Source: Castanea sativa (taxonomy: Eukaryota > Streptophyta > Magnoliopsida > Fagales > Fagaceae). From it: a DNA stretch of 64,000 nt. Location: NCBI RefSeq assembly GCF_040712315.1, contig NC_134013.1, positions 36,119,001 through 36,183,000 of the forward strand. The letters run 5' to 3'. Numbering within the stretch: the stretch's first letter is position 1; each line of letters opens with the position of its first letter. Position numbers and translations under genes: made by a program. Shown here piece after piece: positions 25,393 to 36,800 of this stretch. The notes under the pieces were generated by a model. It ran no database searches. It was not told the origin of the DNA and saw only the letters and a list, made by a program, of their open reading frames with translations.

Positions 25393-26337
25393 GGCAAAAA
25401 TGCAAAACTGACCTTCTAACTTTCACTTTTTTTTTTATTTTAGTCCTCTAACTTCCAGTTTTGTCAATTCAGTCCTTTAACTTTCAATTTTTGTCAATTT
25501 AGGGCTCCGTTACCTATCTGTTAGTGGCTGCCGTGAGTGGGTTTTGCATTTTATTTTTTTATTTTTAATTCGGAATTAAAAAAAAATCTGGAAAAAAAAA
25601 ATTAAGGAATCAAAACAAAACAAAGAAGAAACAAATCCCTAACCCATCAGTGCCATCACCGATTCAGAAATCATAGCCTTGCAATAGTTGGTACGTGAAC
25701 TCGGTGATGCGGCAGAGAGAGTCGAGGTCGAGGTCGGGACGCTCGAGGGACTTGCAGGAAGGGTCGCCGACGTGAGCGGTGGCCCCGCCGATGAGGACGA
25801 CGCTCTGGTGGCCGGAGCGGTGGAACCAGGAGAGGACGATGAGGTTGCAGAGGTGAACGGTGGGATCGAAACAGCAATAGATGAGGCCGCGTTGCTGAGG
25901 ACGAGGAGGAGGAAACGGCGGCGGCAGCGTCGTGGAGGTTAAGGCTGGTTAAGGATTCGATGAGGCCGCGTTGCTGGAGGATTTCGATGACGTTGTTGTT
26001 GTTGTTAAGGCGAGGAGGAGAGGATTGGGTTTGTGGAGGAGTGGTAGCAGCAATAGGTGTAGGATTCTGAATCGGTGATGGGTTAGGGATTTGGGTCTTC
26101 CCTTTAATTTTTTTTTTTTTTTCAGATCTTTTGTTTTTTAATTCTAAATTTAAAAAAATAAAATAAAATGCCAAACGACGTCGTTTTAGTGGGTTTAACG
26201 GCAGCCACTAACAGAAATATAACGAAGCCCTACATTAACAAAAATTAAAAGTTAGAGGACTGAATTGACAAAACTGAAAGTTAGAGGACTGAAATGAAAA
26301 AATGTGAAAGTAAGAGGGTCAGTTTTGCATTTTTGCC
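25393..26337. mobile_element. Pack-MULE carrying a captured gene fragment
   Basis: The element is 945 bp, bounded by an exact 9-bp target duplication TAGATTTAA (25384-25392 and 26338-26346), the mark of Mutator-like transposition. The inverted termini start GGCAAAAATGCAAAACTGAC. Inverted similarity reaches inward to about 25670 on the left and 26065 on the right, so the arms are roughly 270 bp. Between them is a GC-rich insert, unlike the AT-rich surroundings, that encodes part of a tyrosyl-tRNA synthetase. No transposase gene, so it depends on other elements to move. Confidence 0.9.
25664..26060 (-). pseudogene. Organellar-type tyrosyl-tRNA synthetase fragment inside the Pack-MULE
   Basis: Minus-strand translation gives NNVIEILQQRGLIESLT, then after a frameshift YCCFDPTVHLCNLIVLSW and LIGGATAHVGDPSCKSLERP, then a jump to TEFTYQLLQGYDF and a stop (25664-25666). 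These match, in order, the N-terminal lead, the class I catalytic fold with its HxGN signature (here HLCN), the GGATGxVGDPSGKS stretch and a later helix of plant chloroplast/mitochondrial tyrosyl-tRNA synthetases. The jump omits many residues of the normal enzyme, so exons were joined or an internal piece was lost. An 18-bp direct repeat (CAGCAACGCGGCCTCATC on the minus strand) flanks the frameshift. It cannot charge tRNA. Family assignment is from remembered motifs. Confidence 0.75.
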
Positions 26338-26455
26338 TAGATTTAAATTGATGTTATGTAAGATTGTCTAGGATGTTCTCCCTACAAAAGCCAACTTTGC
26401 AGCTTAACCCACATCCGTAGACAAATTTTGTATCTTACTTAATGTTGAAGAAGAG

Positions 26456-27410
26456 TGTTGGGTTAAAATGAATTGACCCCTTCAAATTAATTAATTACCC
26501 AAGTTAATTAATTAGATCAAATTACATGCAATAGCGTGGTAACACAAACAAATCATCAATTATACTAAATGCAATGAAAATTAAATTTGACACTGGTGAT
26601 TTGTTTACAAATGGAGAAAACTACCGGTACAAAACCCCACTGGGTGAATTTAAGCTCACCACTCTCAAGAATCCACTATTATCAATCACAAACCGTTACA
26701 AGTATAAGGAATCTTACCAAACCCTATGGTCTATCCCAAAATACCAACCTACAGTTGAACCCTTACCCTAATACCTAATTGGACTTGTATTATAGTGACA
26801 ATCTTTTCGTTCAATGCACGAATCTCAGTACATGACTGACCAATGATGCATGGATCCTAATACGTGACTAACTCCAGCAACTTGAAGAGGTTGTTGGCTG
26901 CAAAGTTCTTCAGTTCATCAACAGTGAAGATCAGGAAGCTTCTTGGTCACAAAAACCTTGGCATAAAGACGCAGTAGTTTCTACAGAAAGAATAATGAAC
27001 TAGGTCACAATCTGCTTGTATTCTCTTGGCATCCACTTGTGACGACCTTTAAAATTAGCCTTATATATGTCTAGGGTTGTGAGAAAAAAAACCCTATAAA
27101 AATATTTTAACATGGGCCGAAAATCAGATCTGGAAATTTTGATTTCATAAGTCTCGACAGATACAGCTTATGTCGAGTTTCTGTCGAGCTTCAACATTAA
27201 ATCTTAATAGACAAGATCTTGTCAAGACTTTTGTCAAGCTTTAATGAACAACTCTTCTTCACTTGTTTCTTGGCCAGACCTTCATGGCTTTAACACTGGA
27301 CTTAAACAACATGTTTCTTGAAGTCTTAAACCCATCCTAGATCTACCCAATTACAAGTAAAGTGCATATTGTCAAAGGATTAGCCAATTACATAAAATAT
27401 GTCCCTAACA
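26456..27410. mobile_element. Solo LTR, 955 bp
   Basis: It begins TGTTGGGTTAAAATG and ends GTCCCTAACA (TG...CA with short inverted ends), and is flanked by the 5-bp duplication AAGAG (26451-26455 and 27411-27415). No internal retrotransposon domain. The class (copia or gypsy) is not determined. Confidence 0.85.
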
Positions 27411-27649
27411 AAGAGACAACTTTTTTCACCCACCCCTTTACCTAATCGATTTGGCTTTCCTCTTCCTAGACTATCCAGCTAAATAGACTTCTCATGTATA
27501 ACACAACAAACTAGATGAGGCTCTTGATAAGTCCAAGTACTTATCCAAACTTTCCTCTTGAAAAGACTCCAAAATTCTTGCTATTTTCGACTGTTGCATG
27601 TGACCAAATTTGGTTATATAGTGATGATGCATAAAAATTGTCAGTCATT

Positions 27650-28194
27650 TGATAGTCCTCACACGCACCAACTAGGTACCTATAGAATAAGAGAACAAAG
27701 AACTAATAGAGAGCATCAGTGGGGTGCTGGCCAAAAACCCTCCGATAGTTAAGTTAATAGTTGAAGAATCTCCAAGAACTCAAGGATACCAAAGCTAGAA
27801 GAATTTTTTTACATTCCTGTGGTAGAAGAAGGCTTGGTGCTTATATAGTGGTGTAGGGCTGATCGGGATCCCACGAGCATAAGGTTTTTCCTTGTATGGA
27901 GGATATAGAATTAATGTTCTGAGATCTCAAGGCCTTACTTCTCATATTGGGAGGATACGAGCATGTGGAGGGATCTTTGGACGTGGTGTGCAAGTTAATT
28001 CCTTGTAGGGGTTGATGAGTAGTGTGTACAAAAAGTATTGCAAGACCCACGACCCAGTTGTTGGGTTTAGGAACATCTGGCCATTAGGCTTCCTCTTCAT
28101 CTGTTGGGTTTGTTTGCCCTCACTTCAGCTTGCTCAAGTCACCTGTCGGGCTAACCCAGTGGGGTCCCTGACGGGTCTTCCAAAAGCAGATGGG
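27650..28194. mobile_element. Probable solo LTR related to the one at 10971-11620
   Basis: It starts TGATAGTCCTC and shares the segment GGCCAAAAACCCTCCGA and a following TATATAGTGGTGTAG stretch with the solo LTR at 10971-11620, in the same order. The flanks are TCATT (27645-27649) and TCATT (28195-28199). The right end as drawn finishes in GGG rather than CA, so the border may be off or mutated. Confidence 0.6.
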
Positions 28195-28595
28195 TCATTA
28201 GAGGATTTTATACTGAAGAATCGCGAGTGAAGTTTGTTCATTCAAATGGATGAGGAAAGCTTCTCTGAACAAAAATGCCCTTATCACATAGAAACAAGTT
28301 AAATAAGAGTCGTTTCTCAACCAAAAAAAAAAAAAAAGTTAAATAAGAGTCACTCATGAAGCCACAACCACACCCCTCCCCCCATTTGACTCACACGAGA
28401 TAAATAAAAATTTCTCTTCCAAAAGCAAGCATGGGACTTCTCATGCATTCGAAACACAAAACCATTTCATAGTTCATGGTCTCCTCCACCCTTTGGCTTG
28501 CCAAAGATCAATTCTGATGCCGTAATCAAAATAGATAATTCCCTCCTTGTTGCTGTTTGATTGTCGTGATTTCTTGGGGTTTATTTATCAACGCA

Positions 28596-29150
28596 CAGTG
28601 CTGGCTCAACCATTGAGCCAAATAGGCAACCGCCTAAGGCCCCCAATGAAAAAATGCCCTAAATTTTTACCAATAGAGATATTCTTGTAACAATAGAAGT
28701 ATTAATTAAGTCCTAAATATTCACCGATAAATAAAAAGTCATTTTTTATCAAAGAAAAACCTGTTAAAGAAAAATATTTTCATTGGATGGGTCAATTACT
28801 TAATCTCTCACATATAAACGTTAAAAGAACTCATTAATCTTACACAAGTAAATAAATTTATACTCAAATTCTATTTAGAAATATCAAATATATAATTTTA
28901 TTAAACTTTTCAATCATATTTTTTTAGTATTTAGTTACTTCATTCAATAAATAGTGTTTATTTTAGTTGTATAGTCATTGAATAATGCGATGAGTTTGTT
29001 TTAATTTGTAATTTTTTTTCTAAAAAAATAGATTTTAAATGAAAAAAAAAACCAAAAGTTAAATAAATATTCTATTAATGTTCAAAGTATAAAAATAAAT
29101 CTCACTTAAAGTTATCGCCTTAGGCCCCACGATATCTTGAGCCAGCCCTG
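28596..29150. mobile_element. hAT-type MITE, 555 bp
   Basis: Inverted ends CAGTGCTGGCTCAA and TTGAGCCAGCCCTG, with further similarity inward (CGCCTAAGGCCCC in both arms). Flanked by the 8-bp duplication TCAACGCA / TCAATGCA (28588-28595 and 29151-29158), one transition apart. Non-coding. Confidence 0.9.
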
Positions 29151-30889
29151 TCAATGCATGAATAGGTGTAGAAGTCAATGGAGAACCTATTTGGGTCGAA
29201 GCAAAAGTTGCAATCCTCGCTGTATCCTCTACACATAGAGCATGGGATCGAACAACAATATATTTGAATGCAATTGATTGAATGTTATTGAGCCCATACA
29301 GAACTCCTCAATCACAATGTATTGTTCAATCTCATCTATCATTGAGGACATCAACCTTTTATAGTTATACAGCTCCTTTTCTTCTTGTTCTTTTTCTAGT
29401 GTAATTAAGCAAGTCAACATGTTGCTCATGGCCTTGCAGCATAAGTTCCTTTTTGTAACGACATTGGGTTCTTCTCATCTCCAATCTTCATGCCCATATT
29501 CTAAAGCGAGATATGGCAGATGGCTCGGGCTTGATCCCTTTTGTCTTAATAAAACTCATCATTTAACCACACAAAAAAAGAAAAAGAAAAAAACAAATTT
29601 GATGGAAAATCAATTGTGGTTAAAAAAAAAGAAAAATTGGTGCCAAATATTTGTTTGTTGTGCCTACACTTTAAAAATTCTTTTTCCATCTTTAAATTTT
29701 GTAAATATTTTTTTAATAGTTTAGAGTCAGAAATAGCCAATAGGAATGAAAAAAGATATATATTTTTTTCAATAGTTTAAAACAGAAAAACAAATTTTTG
29801 GTAAAGTTTAACAACTTTTAAGTAAAAGAAATTTCAATAGTCTAGAGTAAAAAAAAAAAAAAAAAAAACAACTTTTTAATAGTTTAACCAGAAAAAACAA
29901 ACTTTTTAAAGTATAGAGCCCGAAAAACAAATTATTGGTAAAATTTAAGAATTAAGAAAGAAAAGGGTGGTTAATTAAGTAAAATTCCATTAAGCTAAAA
30001 AACGGTGACAGCAACAAATTTTTTAGTCGTTGATTTGGATGTAAACATAGCGACAGACACGACACAGCACTCTCTCGAAGGTTTGGTTTTCTATAATCAC
30101 TTGAACTGAGATTTATTATTGGACCTTGTAAACTACATTGCCAATGCATGCCAAAAGTTCTCAGAAAGACTCACCTCCACACGGTATTCATTTTCTTACT
30201 CTCTCTTCTTAATTTTTTTTTTTTTTTTTTTAATTTTTTTTGGGGTTAAGATTTGTAACTTATATGCTCTAATGGGTCGCTGAAAAACTCATAGAAAAGC
30301 CAAAGAAACTTTTGTTATTGGTTTCATTTGCTGTCTTTTATGCTTCATCTTTGTGGCACAGTTTTAGAATTGTAAGTGGGTTGTTGTTACATGAGAGCTG
30401 AAAAAGAGGGATGGTTTTGATATAACTAAACTAATTTGATGAAGAAATGGTATCCCATTTGGTTGAATTGCTTCATAGACCAAAATTTTCTCTCTTTATA
30501 TTTTTAAGAACTCTTGATCATGCATGGCAAAGGGTTGCTATATAATCTTATTAATGATCACATGTTGATATCAGAGTTACCCATTTTACTATCTTTTCCA
30601 CCAATTAAAAAAAACAAAAAAAAAAACATACATGAGACTGTTAAAGCAATAAATGAGAAACCTCTGAACTAGTGTCTGGAAATATGGGATTTTATCTACA
30701 GAAGTGTCTCGAAATGTATAACTAATTCTTCTCCCTGGATGTTTTCTATTACTTTCCTTTTGAGTTTTGAGGAAAAATTATTTGAAAGCAGTTGGTTTTT
30801 TTTTTTTTTGGATAATTGAAAGCAGTTGTTGCCCAATAGAACTTGTTTTGAGCTAATGGTTTCATTTTACAGATGCATTGACATTTAAA
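29151..30889. other. Upstream region of the SAM carrier gene
   Basis: AT-rich with several poly-T and poly-A runs. It should hold the promoter, 5' untranslated region and any earlier coding exon of the carrier gene. A splice acceptor (TTTTACAG, ending 30872) lies 17 bp before the first usable ATG, so at least one upstream exon probably exists. I could not place it. No TATA box is assigned. Confidence 0.4.
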
Positions 30890-33800
30890 ATGCATAGCTC
30901 TCAAAAGGAGCCAAATAAGGTTGCTTCATTCAGTGCAGGAGAGACCAAGCCATCTGATTTTTTACGCGTTTTCTACGGTATGTAATGTAATTTGATCCAG
31001 TTGAAATTAGGTTAGATGCATTTCTTAATTGTTGAATTTACAGCGATCTGATGGTTGACTGTTCTCAATTGTGGCCCTGTAATATGCAGAAAATTTAAAG
31101 ATCCTTTATTTAATTTGGTCTAGGAAGTAGTGATTCTGATGTTTAACAGTCAGATAATTTGGCCAAGGAAGTAGTGATTTTGATGTTTCATGCCCTAATC
31201 CAAATTGTCTCATTGGCAAAATGTTTTGCCTAGGACACACAAGCTATGAAATTCCAATTTGTAATGAAAGTTCAAGGTACAAAGAGCTTTTCCTTTTAAG
31301 GATTAGATGCAAAACAGATCACTCAAACCATATATTTTTCAAGTATTTTCTGTGTCAATAATCTATGACTGGCTTGTATTTTAAGGCTCATAGTAGACCA
31401 CGAAAGAAAAATCAGTCCAAATTGCAGAAGGTTGGGTAGCTATTTTAAAATTTAAAACCATAATCAGCCACTTACCACTTATAATTTACAACCATATTTC
31501 ATTGTTTTGATTCATATTGTATTCGAAATAACTATTCCTTATCTTAATTCTAGGAAAAACTATCACTCTTGATCTGGGTTCCAGTCAAGTAATTTCAGAT
31601 TGGCTATGGGTTATTCATAAAGATGAATCTTTACTATAAACAATAAAATCACAAAGCAAAATCTTGGGTTTTGCAGAAGGTTTTATAGCTGGAGGCTTTG
31701 CTGGTGTTGTTGTGGAAGCAGCATTATATCCAATTGATACTATAAAAACAAGACTACAGGCACGTCAAGTATACTGGATATTTTTGTTTATCTATTGCAT
31801 TATGTTGCTAACTAAATTTGAAGAAGAATTATTACTGCCAGGACTGTTCCACTATATGTGTTGACATGGTCTTGATCCCCCACTTCTATAGAATGCATTT
31901 GCTTCTAAAATTTGTTGTTTTCTTTCTACTATTGGATGATGCAATACTTTTTGTTATACAATTTTGTTTCATTCCATACAGCTTAACATGCATTGCTAGT
32001 TAAATTGAGAATTTTCCTATTGGTCACAGTTCATCCTTCAAAGGTGTCATGCATTAGATTAAAGGTCATACAACTCTTTTGTATGGGACCAACTCATGCT
32101 TTTGTTCCTTTGCTTTCTATCATTCTTCATAAATTTATGGCTATTTTACTATTGTTGTCAACCTGTTCATAGTCTAAATATAAAATCTTGATGTTTTACA
32201 ATGCATTGACTTGCTTGTTCTTGCTTGAATTGTTGCAATTAATCATTCATTCATTTGTTTGTCAGGCTGCCCAGGGTGGAGGAAAAATTATTTTGGAGGG
32301 TCTCTATTCTGGATTGGCTGGAAACCTTGCTGGTGTCTTACCGTGAGTAAATTAGTTGCATATATGCTTTTCCTCATTATTTGCATGAATGTTGGATAGT
32401 ATGATTCACTTTCCAAACCGTGGTGACTAAAGCAAGGGATCGATTGCTTGGGTAAATCAAGGGATTGGAGCAATTAAATAAATTGATTTGAAATTCAAAT
32501 CTAAAATATACATGTAATAAATTCATAGCTGACCTATTTTATAATTCTGTAAATTCTATTAAAAATATGGGTTTCCAATGTGTTACAATAACGTAAATGA
32601 AAGATGTATGTGACCGAACCACTTTAATTTCTTCCGTTCTTCTTTTCTCATCTTCTATACATGTTCCATAATATTTAAAATTTTAACAAATGTAGTTTGA
32701 TTTCTTCTATATGTTTTCACACAAGACAATTTAAAACCTAACTTTTTGGCCAAAGCTACATGAACACTTAGTGGATGATAAACACAAGATAAGCAAAGCG
32801 TTATGCAAGATAAGCAAAGCTGAGGAATGCATATCTTAACTGCTTGTGGTTGATACAAGAATCTTTTTTCCCTATTCATCTTAAGACCCTTGTACCTACT
32901 AGTTTAAGCGCATAATAAACTTTTAAAATTAGTTCTCCATGATGGGAGTTCGTTTGTATATAGCAAGGCAGCTTAGTCACATGCTTAATCTTTTTGTTAC
33001 ATTGTTTATTTGAGTATAATCCTATTAATAAATATTTCAATCATCAACTTCTTCCAACTCAAACTTTTCATAAGAATTTTGCTGTGATTTGATTTTTCCT
33101 CTGTGCAGGCTGGATTCTTAGTGAATTTTCAATCTTCTTCATGAATTGTTTTTCTCAATAGAGACAGTTTCAGTTATTTCATTGTCTGCCTCTTCCTTGA
33201 GGACTTGGGAACCTATGTTTAAGCCTTAACTTTTTAACACTATGAGCCAAATGCTTGAAAAAGTGCTTGATATGAATCTATGTAATACTTGAGAAGTTTT
33301 ATCAGAACACCATTTCTTTCTAATTTTTCCCCCAATGTTCATTAATTGCATACCTCTTCTTATTATGTGGACATGGCTGATGAACTTCTATTTCTTCACA
33401 GGGCTTCTGCCATATTTGTCGGTGTGTATGAACCTACAAAGCAAAAATTGCTGAAGTCCTTTCCTGAAAACCTTAGTGCAGTAGCTCATTTGGTAAGTTT
33501 TTTAATTAACCATATATGCAAAATGACAATCTTCATGTAGCCGGACTGTCATGGCACAAAGTTTTTCATTAATCTGACAATTTTCATGTTGCTAGACTAT
33601 AATGGCTAAAAGTTCTTCATTAATTTGCCTTTCCATAACTTCATAAATACAGAGTTTTGCCCTTTTAGCTAGGGAGACAATGGGCTACGTAATGAGGGTA
33701 GCCTTCCCTAGTGTCTTGTTGCAGAACAGAAAGCATGGTAGGGTTAGATGTTGTTCTAACTGAATACAAATTTTTTAATCAGGTTCCTTGAAGGCTTGAA

Positions 33801-36800
33801 CCCACTTGGAGGAAAACTCTGGAATCCATCTGAAAATTAAAAAACTCCCATTTGTTTTGAAATATGAATTGCTATTTTTGTTTTACAGATTACAGGCCTA
33901 TTTATAGGCTTTAGAAAACTTATTTTTCCAAATAAGAATATTCCCACATATAAACTAATTAATTTACTACCATATAAGGACCTTATTTTGACTAAAGAAA
34001 CCTTAAAAGCAATTAAAAATAACGAAATAAAATTGAAAACCTAAAATCCAAAAACTAGATAAAAATATAAAAATTAACAAATTACAAAAAGTGACCTCCA
34101 TATTTTGATTTTACAAATAATCCCTCCATTTCAATGAAACTTGCCCTTTAGTTTTTAGTTGGAAATTGAAATCTTTAGCTCCAAATAAAGTTACTTCAAA
34201 TACTTGAATAACTTGAATTTTTTTTTTATATAAGTAAATAAAAAAATAAAAAATAAAGGTCAAAGAGATTTTTTATTTATTTATTATTAGAAGAAGAGAT
34301 TACTTTTTGTCCATGTTGATGAACACAACATAATCTAAAAGAATTATGCACAAGAATGAAGTGGTTCTATGAAATCTAAAATGGAAATGCTTCTAGTATG
34401 ACTCCACACACAAGACCAATCAAATAGAGTTCGAATCAGCAATGATTCCAACTAAGATTGTGATTTTTCTATATCGTCAAAGGTATGACAATTTGGCTCT
34501 TTACACAATAGCCACATCAAACATAACGGGACAAAATTCCAAATATTCAACGAGTGTTTTTCAAACCAATTCCAATTCCTCCGTCTAAACAAGAAATCAT
34601 CTACCTTCCATGGCAACATCCTTTGGATCCCAAAGGCTCTAACAACTACACTATAATACATATGCAACTTCACAATGGATCAGCAGATGGTCCACCATCT
34701 CCCCATTACATCAACACATACAATACCAACCAACTAAAGAGAAACCTTGCTTGATGAATCACAAGTTCGAATCTTCCCCTAGGTTGCTGTCCAAATGAAC
34801 GACGAGACCCTTTTCAGGGCCTTAATGCACCAAATACTCTTCCAAGGGAAAGAATTAGCTTCTTTTTACCTCAGATAGCCTCTTAAAAGGAACAAACATC
34901 AAGGCAACCATCCCCCTTCAATTGCCATCTCATCCTATCAGCTCCTTCCCACCTGGGGATGTTTGAGTAGATAATTCATTGGCTCTGATTCCTAGTCATG
35001 AAAAACTCTACAAAATCTCATGTTATAGCTTCATGCCACAACATCTGACTATTTATGACTGAATGACCTGGGGCATTCTTGTTCACTAAACAATATAAAT
35101 CTGGGTGCAACTCTTTTAGAGAATGATTCCCACACTAAATATCCTTCCAAAACCTTACTCAGGTGCCACCCCCACCTTGAAAGACACAAACTGAAGAAAA
35201 TTATCCCAACCTGCCCTAATTCTTTTCCATAAGCTACACCCATGTGTCCCTTTAAATGGTTTTGAAATCCAACCACCCCAATTCTCCTTATACTTCATAG
35301 TGATAACCCGTCTCTAAAGATGCGTGGCCTTATTCCCAAATCTCCATAACCATTTCCCAATAATGCTTGATAAAAACTTCTCATCTGTTGGATCCCAATC
35401 CACCTACTGCAATGGGAGAACAAACTGTATCTCAGGCCACCAGGGAGAACTAGAACTCCTCATCTGAAGTACCTCGCAAAAAGTTCCTCGGCAGCCTCTC
35501 CATCTTATTTGCCACACTAATGGGAATAGTAAATAATGAGAGGTTGTAGGTTGGTAAGCTAGAAATTGTACTTTTTGACAACGTTAGGCTCCCTCCCTTG
35601 GACAAATATATCTTCTTCCAACTAGACAGTTTGCGTTCCATCTTTTCCAAAATAGTATTCCAAATAAATAACACCTTAAAGGAAGCCCCCAGCAGCATCC
35701 CAAGATATGTCATCAGTAAACTCACAATCTTATAGCAAAGGATGTCTGCTAATTTTGCCATGTTACTCACTGACGTAGGACAACCATAATAGTATAATAG
35801 AGCAGAAAAATGATAGGATAAACCCTAGGAGTCAGCACCTAAGGGCTGCTTGGAGTCAGCACCAAGCAAACTGGAGTCGGCACCAGTGTAAGAGAGAACA
35901 AACGTTTTTTTATAATTGTCAAAAGCCGTCTTACAATAATCAGAAAAAGTGTTTAAATAGCTAACAACACAAAACCCTAATTATTAAATAGCTAACAACA
36001 CAAAACCCTAATTATTAAATGTTCGGGCTTGCAGAATCTCAAGCCCAATAACTAATAGGCTCTATCCATAAGGCCACAGGTTGGGCCGTCTTCTTTTTGC
36101 TCTTCCTCCCATACGTGTGTATAATTGGGGGCCTATATCTTGTGTCCGCAACAACTCCCCCCGGGTGAGAGGAACTCGACCCCGTCGAGTGGAAAGCTGA
36201 AGAGCTCTGATAGTACTCCAGTAAATCAGGATCCAGTTGCTGTAGCTCATCTCTAGTAATCCATGTGCAATCAGAATCTGGTCACCCGCGCCACCGAACT
36301 AGGAAACGGTGAACTCCTCCATCCCTGGTAGAAACAATTTGCTCATCTAAAATAGCATCAATAGATTCTTTATGTGCATAGGGCAAATTTAAGGGTAAAG
36401 GGGTAGGCATAGGGGCATCAATAGGATTAAGCAAGGGCTCATCAAAAGGAGTATCAGGAATAGTTGTAGGGCTTTTATAAGCAACTAGATCCTTAATATT
36501 AAAGGAGGAGCTAATACCATAATCATGAGGAAGGTCAATGACATATGCATTTGGGCCCATTCGTTTCAATACCTTGAACGGACCGGCACTACGAGCCTGC
36601 AATTTCTTAACGGTCCCAGAGGGAAACCGTTCAGGTCGGATCCGAATCATGACATAATCTCCTACCTGAAACTCTGCATGACGCCGATGAGTATCAGCAT
36701 GAATTTTATATTGAGAATTACTTACCTGAATTTTTTTGTGAATCTCAGTATGCAAATCATGAACATGTCGTGCGAATGCCTCAGCAGATTCAGAAATCCT

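Noticed and set aside
31664..31864. Apparent start codon and 66-residue frame beginning [11 protein letters not shown]
   Set aside because: The first bases are intron. The acceptor TTTTGCAG at 31669-31676 makes the exon start at 31677, and the frame past 31768 also runs into intron.
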